Assembly: GCA_030600865.1 (NCBI GenBank)
Contig: JAUVUS010000178.1
Coordinates: forward strand, 1 to 5,805
Origin: Bacteroidales bacterium
GTDB lineage: Bacteria > Bacteroidota > Bacteroidia > Bacteroidales > UBA12077
Direction of reading: 5' to 3'
Length of the DNA stretch: 5,805 bases
A program made the position numbers and the translations under genes. The notes below the pieces were generated by a model, which saw only the letters and a list, made by a program, of their open reading frames with translations, was not told where the DNA came from and ran no database searches. This document shows positions 1-5,805 of this stretch, one piece after another; within the stretch, counting starts at the first letter, position 1, and each line of letters opens with the position of its first letter.

Positions 1-445
1 CTCCATATCGAGGTGCTCCACCGAAATTCGAAATAAGGTTCCACGTATTATTTTCAGAATCATATTCCCAAAAATCATTTAACTTATTTTCTCCATCATA
101 TCCGGTTCCGATATAACCTTTATTATTTATTCCAAATCCAACAGCGCCATTTCTACCTGTTCCAGGGAAATCCGCTTTTTGAGTCCAGTAGTTCAATTCA
201 ATATTATATACCCAAAAATCGTTTAAATGATCACCCCCTTCTTCATAACCAGTCCCAAAATAAGCTTTATTATTGATTGTAAATGCAACTGCATCGCATC
301 GTGGCACCCCATCAAAATCGGATAACTCAATCCAGTTACCAATTGTATCATCATCATCGTCGTCATCGCATGCAGCGAAGATTGCTAAAAATCCTAATAA
401 AAATATTTTTGAACCTAATTTTAACTGATAAATATACTTTTTCAT
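1..445 (-). CDS. Kelch-repeat lipoprotein, N-terminal part (3' end outside window)
   Basis: The first 148 codons read from an ATG at 445 and run off the left edge, so the C-terminus is missing. Residues 1-25 form a lipoprotein signal peptide: basic start MKKYIYQLK, hydrophobic stretch, then AIFAAC, with C26 as the likely lipidated cysteine. Seven aspartates (27-33) follow, consistent with the acidic export signal that sends Bacteroidota lipoproteins to the cell surface. From residue 49 there are Kelch-type repeats of 48-49 residues, with equivalent arginines at R49, R98 and R146. Each unit has an INNK turn, a GTGY motif (64-67, 113-116), LNDFW.Y (74-80, 122-128) and a later Trp (W87, W135). 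Kelch units form beta-propeller blades; a full propeller needs about six, so roughly half the protein or more is missing. Such proteins are often labelled galactose oxidase, but nothing here supports that enzyme activity. Ligand and role are unknown. The gene diverges from the DUF4270 gene. Confidence 0.85.
   Translation of the reverse strand, partial: MKKYIYQLKLGSKIFLLGFLAIFAACDDDDDDDTIGNWIELSDFDGVPRCDAVAFTINNKAYFGTGYEEGGDHLNDFWVYNIELNYWTQKADFPGTGRNGAVGFGINNKGYIGTGYDGENKLNDFWEYDSENNTWNLISNFGGAPRYG
347..367 (-). repeat. Seven-codon GAT/GAC run encoding poly-Asp after the lipobox
   Basis: Seven consecutive aspartate codons (five GAT and two GAC on the minus strand) directly follow the cysteine codon of the Kelch lipoprotein. 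They form an imperfect trinucleotide tract. The acidic stretch fits a surface-export signal, and length changes by whole codons would keep the reading frame. Confidence 0.7.
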
Positions 446-798
446 ACTTTTTCGTTTTAATAATTTTTTTTAAAATTCAAATGTAATGGCAAGGACAGAG
501 TAATTAAAACTATTTAGATAAACACGGATAATCAATCGATAAATGAAAGTATTATTGGGATAATCGAGTTTTGCCAGTTGAAAATGAAGTAATTATAATA
601 GGCTTTTAGCTGATATTAAAAGTGAATCAGCCGACAACATTGAATTTTAGAAGTATTCTTAGAATAAACGACATGATATTTCGTAATTATTTGTCTGTAA
701 TTTTCTTTCGATTATCGATTAAATTTTTAAACCAATATTAATATGTCCTCTTTTACGTATAAAAATTTATTAAAAAATTCTTAACTGTAAAAAACCCT
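446..798. other. Divergent intergenic region (353 bp)
   Basis: This gap separates the leftward Kelch gene from the rightward four-gene cluster and should hold promoters for both. I see a reasonable candidate only for the leftward gene (478-509). On the plus strand the closest match to TAnnTTTG is GAGTTTTG at 566-573, which lacks a -33 partner at proper spacing and would leave a leader over 200 nt long. An ATTATTTG at 686-693 is poorer. A 10-bp AT-only palindrome lies at 735-744. I see no convincing small ORF, tRNA, riboswitch or stable GC hairpin with a T tract. Confidence 0.6.
478..509 (-). promoter_or_regulatory. Candidate Bacteroidota-type promoter for the Kelch lipoprotein gene
   Basis: On the minus strand, TACATTTG (485 down to 478) matches the Bacteroidota primary-sigma -7 element TAnnTTTG exactly. 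A TTTT (509-506), one base from the TTTG -33 element, lies 20 nt upstream, within the usual spacing. The transcript would start around 470, giving a leader of about 25 nt before the ATG at 445. The -33 match is weak and AT-rich DNA produces chance matches, so this is a moderate call. Confidence 0.45.
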
Positions 799-2121
799 AT
801 GTTTAATTTCATATTTAGATTACTTAAATTACAAAAAGGATATGTATTAATGTTAACGATATTATTACTTTATTTCTTTTCTTGCAATAATAGTGATGAG
901 GACTTTACACTTGGCAAAGATTTTATTGATAATACTACCGAGATTATACATGTAGATACTTTTAGCCTTGAACTTTCTACTGTTAAAATTGATTCAGTAA
1001 TAACTTCAGCAACAGAAACCATACTTGTAGGATGTTATGTAGATGGTAATTTTGGCAGAGTAATTGCACAAAGTTATTTCCAGATAGGTTTACCAAGTAC
1101 CTTTGATATCCAATCAGATGACAGATTTGATTCGTTAACTTTAGTAATGCCATATTCAACATATTATTATGGTGATACAAATGCCATTCAGCAAATTGAT
1201 GTATATAGATTAAGTGAGAAATTAGATATCTCGTACTATTATAATACTTCAGAGGTAGATTATTTTAGTTCCTCTATAGGTCAAAAAAGATATTATCCCA
1301 GACCAAATAGAGATTCTATTGTGGAAATTAGAATTGATGATTTTTTAGGACAGGATATTTTTGAAAAAATGAAGTACGAAACCGAGGAAGTATCGTCTAG
1401 TGAAGAATTCCAGAATTATATCTATGGTTTTGTAGTGGTTCCGAATGAATCAGAAAGTTCCTCAATTATAGGATTTAATAATGTAGATTTAAAAGTAAAA
1501 ATGTATACCAGTAGAGTTGAAGAAGATATAGAGGAAATAATATATCATTTTCCAAGCTCCTCTGTCAATTATCAGTTTAATCAAATTAAAAGCGATAGAA
1601 CAGGAACTGTACTAGAGAATCTGATTTTTCAGGAAGAAGAGCTTATTTCATCAACAACAAATAATAAGTCTTATGTTCAGGCGGGAATTGGTATTGTAAC
1701 AAAAATTAAATTTCCTTATTTAGAAAGTATATTTTTCGATGAAAATGACCTTATTCTTTCGGTAGAGTTGAGAATAAAACCTGAGATTGAAAGTTATGAA
1801 GGTAATTTTCCTGAAAGCCTCGCTTTATACGAAACTAATCAAAATAATAATGTAGTAATAGAATTACAAGATGAGGATGGAGCAAGCGTAATATCAACCT
1901 TTAATTTAGACGATATGTACCATCTGGACACTTATTACTCCTTTGATCTTACAGATTTTTTGCAAGAACAATTAGATGAAGGATATATAGATAATGAACG
2001 TGGATTATTAATAACAGTGCCTGCTCCTGAATATAATTCTTCTTTAGAAAGGCTGATTATCAGTAATGATAAAGGCATAGATAAAAGACCAGTACTAAAA
2101 ATAACTTATTTGAGGAATTAA
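799..2121 (+). CDS. DUF4270 family lipoprotein
   Basis: This is a 440-residue protein of the Bacteroidota-specific DUF4270 family, recognised from the N-terminal pattern LGKDFID (38-44), DTFSLELSTVKIDSV (53-67) and LVGCYVDGNFG (76-86). Function is unknown. Residues 1-28 are a lipoprotein signal peptide (basic FRLLKLQK, then a hydrophobic core) ending in FFSC, with C29 the likely lipidated residue. SDEDF (32-36) follows, an acidic pattern typical of surface-exported Bacteroidota lipoproteins. The mature part appears to hold two similar beta-rich domains, about 75-237 and 290-438, each ending in the order TDFL/DDFL, G(F/L)hhhP, hII(S/G), LK(h)hxY. This resembles DNRLRE-type jelly-roll domains. 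The start at 799 keeps the basic n-region; an internal ATG at codon 18 would remove it. There is no Shine-Dalgarno motif, as is normal for the phylum. It is the first gene of a close rightward cluster, 18 nt before the next. Confidence 0.87.
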   Translation: MFNFIFRLLKLQKGYVLMLTILLLYFFSCNNSDEDFTLGKDFIDNTTEIIHVDTFSLELSTVKIDSVITSATETILVGCYVDGNFGRVIAQSYFQIGLPSTFDIQSDDRFDSLTLVMPYSTYYYGDTNAIQQIDVYRLSEKLDISYYYNTSEVDYFSSSIGQKRYYPRPNRDSIVEIRIDDFLGQDIFEKMKYETEEVSSSEEFQNYIYGFVVVPNESESSSIIGFNNVDLKVKMYTSRVEEDIEEIIYHFPSSSVNYQFNQIKSDRTGTVLENLIFQEEELISSTTNNKSYVQAGIGIVTKIKFPYLESIFFDENDLILSVELRIKPEIESYEGNFPESLALYETNQNNNVVIELQDEDGASVISTFNLDDMYHLDTYYSFDLTDFLQEQLDEGYIDNERGLLITVPAPEYNSSLERLIISNDKGIDKRPVLKITYLRN

Positions 2122-2139
2122 TTTAATAATTTGTATAAA

Positions 2140-3390
2140 ATGAGATTTAAAAATAAATGGATAATTCTTCTAATATTTTTATTCCCCGAAATGAGTTTAG
2201 CGCAAAATCTTACAAGTTCGCCATATTCAGTATTCGGAATAGGAGAAATTAACCCTAACGGTTCAAGTAGGAATTTAGCTATGGGAGGAGCTGGAATAGC
2301 GATGAAATCAGTTGTTGGTTTAAACAATATTAATCCTGCTTCGTATAGTGCAATTGATAGCTTATTTTTTATTTATGAGATTGGGATATTAGGCAAATAT
2401 TCGAAATTTATAACTGAAAATAATAACCAGGATCAATTTGTTAGCAATTTATCTTCTTTTGCTTTAGGATTCCGGGCTAAACATTGGTGGGGTATTAGCA
2501 TTGGCTTAACTCCTTTTAGTAGTATTGGTTATAATATTTCTACAGTTAATAATATGGAAAATGATAACAGTATTTACGAAGATACATATATTGGCTCAGG
2601 GGGAATAAATCAAATCTATATGGGGAATTCTTTTAAAATTTCAAAGAACATATCCTTAGGTTTAAATATATCTTATTTGTTTGGTTCTTTAGAAGAAGAC
2701 GAGGAAATTTCTTTAAGTGGTAATAATATCGATTATACGATTAATAATGTAAATTATGTTAACGGTCTTTATTTGGATTATGGCTTGCAAGTTGACATAC
2801 CTATGAATAAATACACATGGACAATAGGAACAATTTTTGGACATAAAAGATATTTAAGTTCATCTACAGATCGGACTATATATGATGGAAGTGATTATTT
2901 ATTGTATACCAAGGAAGATTTAGAAAGTAGTGAAGATTACATTATTCCAAGAAAAATTGGAGTTGGGTTTTCTGTTGTAAAAGAAGAAGATATGTTCACT
3001 GCAGCATTTGATTATACCCTTAATCAGTGGTCCGAAATTGAATTTTCCAATTCAGATTTAGAAACGAAAGATAGTCATAAATTCTCTTTGGGGTTTGAAT
3101 TTACACCAGAAGGAAGATATAGCAATAAAATGTTAAAAAGCTGGTATTATCGAATTGGGGGTTATTATAACAGTTCTTATATGAATATTAATAATAACTC
3201 AATAAATTCAATGGCTCTAACATTTGGTTTGGGAATCCCTATTAAACGCAACTTAAGTATGTTTAACATAGCGTTTGAAGTAGGTAAAAATGGAACATTA
3301 AATGATGGACTAATTCAAGAAAATTTTTATAATATTAATCTAAACTTTTCATTACAAGATATTTGGTTTTTAAAAAAGAAGTATAATTAA
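2140..3390 (+). CDS. Outer-membrane beta-barrel protein, FadL/PorV-like, function unknown
   Basis: A 416-residue outer-membrane protein. The reading frame is open from a TTG at 2131, but the ATG at 2140 is preferred because it gives an ordinary signal peptide start (MRFKNKW) and TTG starts are rare in this phylum. Residues 1-21 are a signal peptide with likely cleavage after SLA before Q22. The mature N-terminus has the family pattern SPYSVFGIGE (27-36), AMGGAGIA (47-54), NNINPASY (62-69) and DSLFFIYEIG (73-82). Alternating hydrophobic and polar strands follow, with barrel-like pieces such as GISIGLTPFSSIGY (118-131) and ISLGLNISYLFG (171-182), and a final amphipathic strand near the C-terminus with aromatic WF. 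I recognise the family as Bacteroidota outer-membrane proteins distantly like FadL/OMPP1 and PorV, but cargo or partner is unknown. It sits 18 nt after the DUF4270 gene and 22 nt before the TolC-like gene, suggesting co-transcription. A dedicated partner role for the DUF4270 lipoprotein is possible but unproven. Confidence 0.8.
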   Translation: MRFKNKWIILLIFLFPEMSLAQNLTSSPYSVFGIGEINPNGSSRNLAMGGAGIAMKSVVGLNNINPASYSAIDSLFFIYEIGILGKYSKFITENNNQDQFVSNLSSFALGFRAKHWWGISIGLTPFSSIGYNISTVNNMENDNSIYEDTYIGSGGINQIYMGNSFKISKNISLGLNISYLFGSLEEDEEISLSGNNIDYTINNVNYVNGLYLDYGLQVDIPMNKYTWTIGTIFGHKRYLSSSTDRTIYDGSDYLLYTKEDLESSEDYIIPRKIGVGFSVVKEEDMFTAAFDYTLNQWSEIEFSNSDLETKDSHKFSLGFEFTPEGRYSNKMLKSWYYRIGGYYNSSYMNINNNSINSMALTFGLGIPIKRNLSMFNIAFEVGKNGTLNDGLIQENFYNINLNFSLQDIWFLKKKYN

Positions 3391-3412
3391 TCTTGATTTT
3401 AATATCAATAAA

Positions 3413-4807
3413 ATGGGAAAAAGATTTTTTTATACAATACTCATTACATTAATAATTTCAATAAATATTAATGCACAAGCACAAAAGTGGACTTTAAATA
3501 AATGTATCGAGTATGCTTATGAGAATAATATCCAAATCAAACAAAATAAGCTTTCAAATCAATTAAATGTATTGGAAATTGAACAGTTAAAAGCAAACCG
3601 TTTGCCATCGTTAAATGCAAGCGATAATCAAAGCTTTAGTTGGAGTGGGAATAACTATAATACCAATACTTTTTCAATTAACTCAAGTATTATTCTTTAT
3701 AATGGGCTTCAGAATAATAATGCAATAAAACAATCAGAACTAAACTTTAAAGCTGGGGAATATAATATTGAGGAAGTAAAAGATAATATTAGTTTATCTA
3801 TTGCTAATGCGTATCTTGAAATAATATTTTATACCGAACAAATAAAAATATCTAAAAATCAACTTGAATCAACTATACAACAATTAAATAACACTAAGAA
3901 TAAAGTTGATGCAGGAATGCTACCAATTAGTAATTATTTACAAATCGAAGCTCAAATGTATAGCGAGGAATTAACAATAACAAATACAGAAAACCAGCTT
4001 CGTATTGTAAAATTAAACTTAATGCAATTGATGGAAATTCCCATTAATGATGACTTTGATATTGAGATTCCCGATATAAATATTGAAGATCAATACAAAA
4101 ACTTAAATCAATCAATTCAAACAATTTATCAAACAGCTTTAGATACGAGACCCGAAATTCAAAATGCCATTTTAAATACACAAAGTTCAGAACAAGGTAT
4201 AAAGATTGCCAAAGCTGCACAATTACCAAAACTTACTTTAAACGCAAGTATCGGAACTCAATTTTCAAGTTTAAGTGAACAAATAAATTATGGAGACATT
4301 GAAGCTGTAACTATTGGATACCTGGAGAGTAATCCAAGTGAGTATGTTGTAAACGATCAACCTTCAATGTATTATAGTAATTATCCATTTTTTGATCAGT
4401 ATAATGATAACTTATATGAGAGCGTAAGTTTAAATTTATCAGTACCTATTTTTAATAATTATCAAACGAAAACATCTATTGAAAGATCTAAAATTAATCT
4501 TCAAAATTCAAAACTAGAAATTATAAATACTCAAAATACATTAAGAAAAAACATTGAACAAGCTTATACTGACTTGTTAGCTGCAAAAAAAGAATATGAT
4601 GCTAATGTAAAACAGTTAACATCATACCAAAAATCTTACGATGATGCTTCTAAAAAATTTAATGCAGGAATGCTAAACTCTGTGGATTTCCTAATAGAAA
4701 AAACCAATTTAATAAATGCTGAAAATAGTTTATTACAATCCAAATACAAATTAATATTTAAAAATATGATTCTTGATCATTATCAAGGTAATCCAATAAC
4801 AATTTAA
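3413..4807 (+). CDS. TolC-family outer-membrane efflux channel
   Basis: This 464-residue protein is a full-length TolC/OEP-family member, close to the usual 430-490 residues. It would form a trimeric channel through the outer membrane and a periplasmic alpha-helical tunnel, the exit duct of a tripartite export pump. Residues 1-23 are a signal peptide with an AQA region as the likely cleavage site. The mature start WTLNKCIEYAYENN (26-39) is the classic OEP opening. Two halves repeat the fold: LPSLNAS (64-70) matches LPKLTLNAS (271-279), and DAGMLPISNYL (166-176) matches NAGMLNSVDFL (417-427); long helical heptad-like stretches lie between. LYNGLQ (95-100) and VPIFNNYQTKTS (344-355) mark the two beta-segment/helix junctions typical of Bacteroidota homologues. 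A region at about 284-335 before the second junction carries extra polar and aromatic residues, probably an extracellular loop. The stop is 3 nt before the MacA-like adaptor gene, its expected partner. Substrate cannot be told from sequence. Confidence 0.93.
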   Translation: MGKRFFYTILITLIISININAQAQKWTLNKCIEYAYENNIQIKQNKLSNQLNVLEIEQLKANRLPSLNASDNQSFSWSGNNYNTNTFSINSSIILYNGLQNNNAIKQSELNFKAGEYNIEEVKDNISLSIANAYLEIIFYTEQIKISKNQLESTIQQLNNTKNKVDAGMLPISNYLQIEAQMYSEELTITNTENQLRIVKLNLMQLMEIPINDDFDIEIPDINIEDQYKNLNQSIQTIYQTALDTRPEIQNAILNTQSSEQGIKIAKAAQLPKLTLNASIGTQFSSLSEQINYGDIEAVTIGYLESNPSEYVVNDQPSMYYSNYPFFDQYNDNLYESVSLNLSVPIFNNYQTKTSIERSKINLQNSKLEIINTQNTLRKNIEQAYTDLLAAKKEYDANVKQLTSYQKSYDDASKKFNAGMLNSVDFLIEKTNLINAENSLLQSKYKLIFKNMILDHYQGNPITI

Positions 4808-4810
4808 AAA

Positions 4811-5805
4811 ATGAAAAAGGTTTACTATATAATTATTGCTGCTATAATTGCTTTGATTGCTGTTTATGCAGTATCGCGTATTAGTGGAAATAAAGAAGTT
4901 CTGAGTTTCGAAACTACAAAAGTTGAAAAAGGTGATATTAGCTCTGTAATTACTGCTACCGGTTCACTCGAAGCTATAACAACAGTTGATGTAGGTACGC
5001 AGGTTTCGGGTATAATTCAGAATATTTTTGTTGATTTTAATTCAGCAGTAAAAAGTGGACAAGCCATTGCTATTTTAGATACTACCATGTTGTACACTTC
5101 GCTTCAAAGTGCTGAAGCCGATTTACAACAGAAGAAAGCAAATTTAGAGTACTATAAAAAGAATTTTGATCGTGTTAAATTATTGTTTGAATCGAATACT
5201 GTTGCAGAATCAGAATATGACCAGGCTAAATGGAACTACGAAATTGCAAAGGCTAATTATCTATCTTCAAAAGCCGGTTTAGAAAAAACCCAAATAAACC
5301 TGAATTATGCTACTATTGTTTCGCCAATTAACGGCGTAATCATATCCAGAAACGTTGACGAAGGACAAACCGTAGCAGCCAGCTTTAACACTCCAACACT
5401 TTTTTCAATTGCCCGGGATTTAACAAAAATGCAAGTTGTATCAAATATTGACGAGGCTGACATTGGGCAGGTAAAAAAAGGAAATAAAGTTTCATTTACA
5501 GTTGATGCCTATCCTGATGATGAATTTAAAGGTGAAGTAATTCAAATAAGATTAGAGCCAACTATAACACAAAATGTAGTGACATATAACGTATTAATAG
5601 ATGCTCCAAATCCTGATTTAAAATTAATGCCCGGTATGACAGCCAGTTTAAATATTCTGGTAGCTGAAGAAAAAAATATTTTAAAAATACAAAGCAAAGC
5701 TCTTAGATATTCTCCATCACAAGAAGTTATGATGGAAATACGGAATAAAATGATGGCACAAATGAAAAGTGGCAATCGTTCCAATACGCCAACTGGTACA
5801 GGATC
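4811..5805 (+). CDS. MacA-like periplasmic adaptor (membrane fusion protein), 3' end outside window
   Basis: The ATG at 4811 opens a frame of 331 codons plus two bases that runs off the right edge; about 50-90 residues are probably missing. Residues 5-22 are a single hydrophobic N-terminal anchor. The domains are: lipoyl half 1 (about 57-92, with DVGTQVSGII), a helical hairpin (about 93-162), lipoyl half 2 (about 163-201, with ATIVSPINGVIISRNVDEGQ), a beta-barrel (about 205-285, with DEADIGQVKKGNKVSFTVDAYP and TQNVVTYNVLID), and LMPGMTASLNI (272-282) leading into the membrane-proximal domain. TQNVVTYNV and DAYP point to the MacA branch, which pairs with a MacB-type ABC transporter, rather than the AcrA branch. 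The protein would bridge the inner-membrane pump and the TolC-like channel encoded 3 nt upstream; such spacing suggests translational coupling. The cargo (macrolide, peptide, lipid or other) is unknown. A methionine-rich stretch (307-318) follows the ALRYSP motif. The symbol macA is not assigned because paralogues are common. Confidence 0.92.
   Translation, partial: MKKVYYIIIAAIIALIAVYAVSRISGNKEVLSFETTKVEKGDISSVITATGSLEAITTVDVGTQVSGIIQNIFVDFNSAVKSGQAIAILDTTMLYTSLQSAEADLQQKKANLEYYKKNFDRVKLLFESNTVAESEYDQAKWNYEIAKANYLSSKAGLEKTQINLNYATIVSPINGVIISRNVDEGQTVAASFNTPTLFSIARDLTKMQVVSNIDEADIGQVKKGNKVSFTVDAYPDDEFKGEVIQIRLEPTITQNVVTYNVLIDAPNPDLKLMPGMTASLNILVAEEKNILKIQSKALRYSPSQEVMMEIRNKMMAQMKSGNRSNTPTGTG

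Noticed and set aside
283..486. 67-codon plus-strand ORF
   Set aside because: It lies opposite the Kelch lipoprotein signal peptide and its promoter region. The protein is a low-complexity His/Arg-rich then Ile/Phe-rich string, as expected from an antisense shadow.
735..744. Perfect 10-bp palindrome ATATTAATAT upstream of the DUF4270 gene, considered as an operator
   Set aside because: Made only of A and T in a very AT-rich region, with no second copy seen near the other genes.
983..1180. Minus-strand ORF inside the DUF4270 gene
   Set aside because: Antisense shadow of a well-supported gene, with no recognisable domain.
2124..2133. TAATAATTTG just before the barrel gene, considered as a -7 promoter element
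   Set aside because: The TA-to-TTTG spacing does not fit TAnnTTTG, and a start there would leave essentially no leader before the ATG at 2140.
2118..2327. Minus-strand ORF over the DUF4270/barrel junction
   Set aside because: Overlaps the conserved N-terminal motifs of the barrel protein on the other strand and has no features of its own.
3393..3408. Small inverted repeat TTGAT-6 nt-ATCAA between the barrel and TolC-like genes, considered as a terminator
   Set aside because: Only five AT-rich base pairs and no T tract after it; too weak for a terminator, and expected by chance in AT-rich DNA.
4044..4229. Minus-strand ORF inside the TolC-like gene
   Set aside because: Shadow frame within a clear OEP-family coding region.
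3909..4675. Exact 14-nt direct repeat (3909-3922 and 4662-4675) in the TolC-like gene
   Set aside because: Both copies encode the AGML segment at equivalent positions of the two homologous OEP halves, so it reflects the family's internal duplication and not a mobile or recombination site.
5542..5784. Minus-strand 80-codon ORF with hydrophobic stretches
   Set aside because: Lies opposite the conserved beta-barrel and membrane-proximal parts of the MacA-like adaptor, whose frame is open throughout.

Overview
The window looks like chromosomal DNA from a member of the Bacteroidota, probably a free-living or environmental relative of the Bacteroidales/Marinilabiliales. The evidence is very AT-rich DNA, start codons preceded by A/T-rich sequence with no Shine-Dalgarno motif, a TAnnTTTG-type -7 promoter element, lipoproteins with acidic residues just after the lipidated cysteine, and protein families (DUF4270, the SPYS...MGG...NPASY outer-membrane barrel family) that I know only from this phylum. 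The species cannot be named from this sequence.

Layout: (1) 445 down to 1, minus strand: the N-terminal part of a Kelch-repeat (beta-propeller) lipoprotein that runs off the left edge. (2) 446-798: a divergent intergenic region with a plausible promoter for the Kelch gene. No clear promoter for the rightward genes and no RNA gene could be seen. (3) 799-5805, plus strand: four closely spaced genes with gaps of 18, 22 and 3 nt. They encode a DUF4270 lipoprotein, an outer-membrane beta-barrel protein of unknown function, a TolC-family outer-membrane efflux protein and a MacA-like periplasmic adaptor. The adaptor is cut off by the right edge.

How they may work together: the TolC-like channel and MacA-like adaptor are two of the three parts of a tripartite export pump. 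The missing inner-membrane part, most likely a MacB-type ABC transporter, would be expected just downstream. The DUF4270 lipoprotein and the barrel lie directly upstream with no visible terminator, so all four may be co-transcribed, but a functional link to the pump is only an inference. The divergent Kelch lipoprotein would be a second envelope protein at the same locus.

The most interesting observation is that the DUF4270 protein appears to contain two copies of the same jelly-roll-like strand pattern, resembling DNRLRE-type domains. I saw no CRISPR array, mobile element, tRNA/rRNA or defence system, and nothing that convincingly amounts to a new system.
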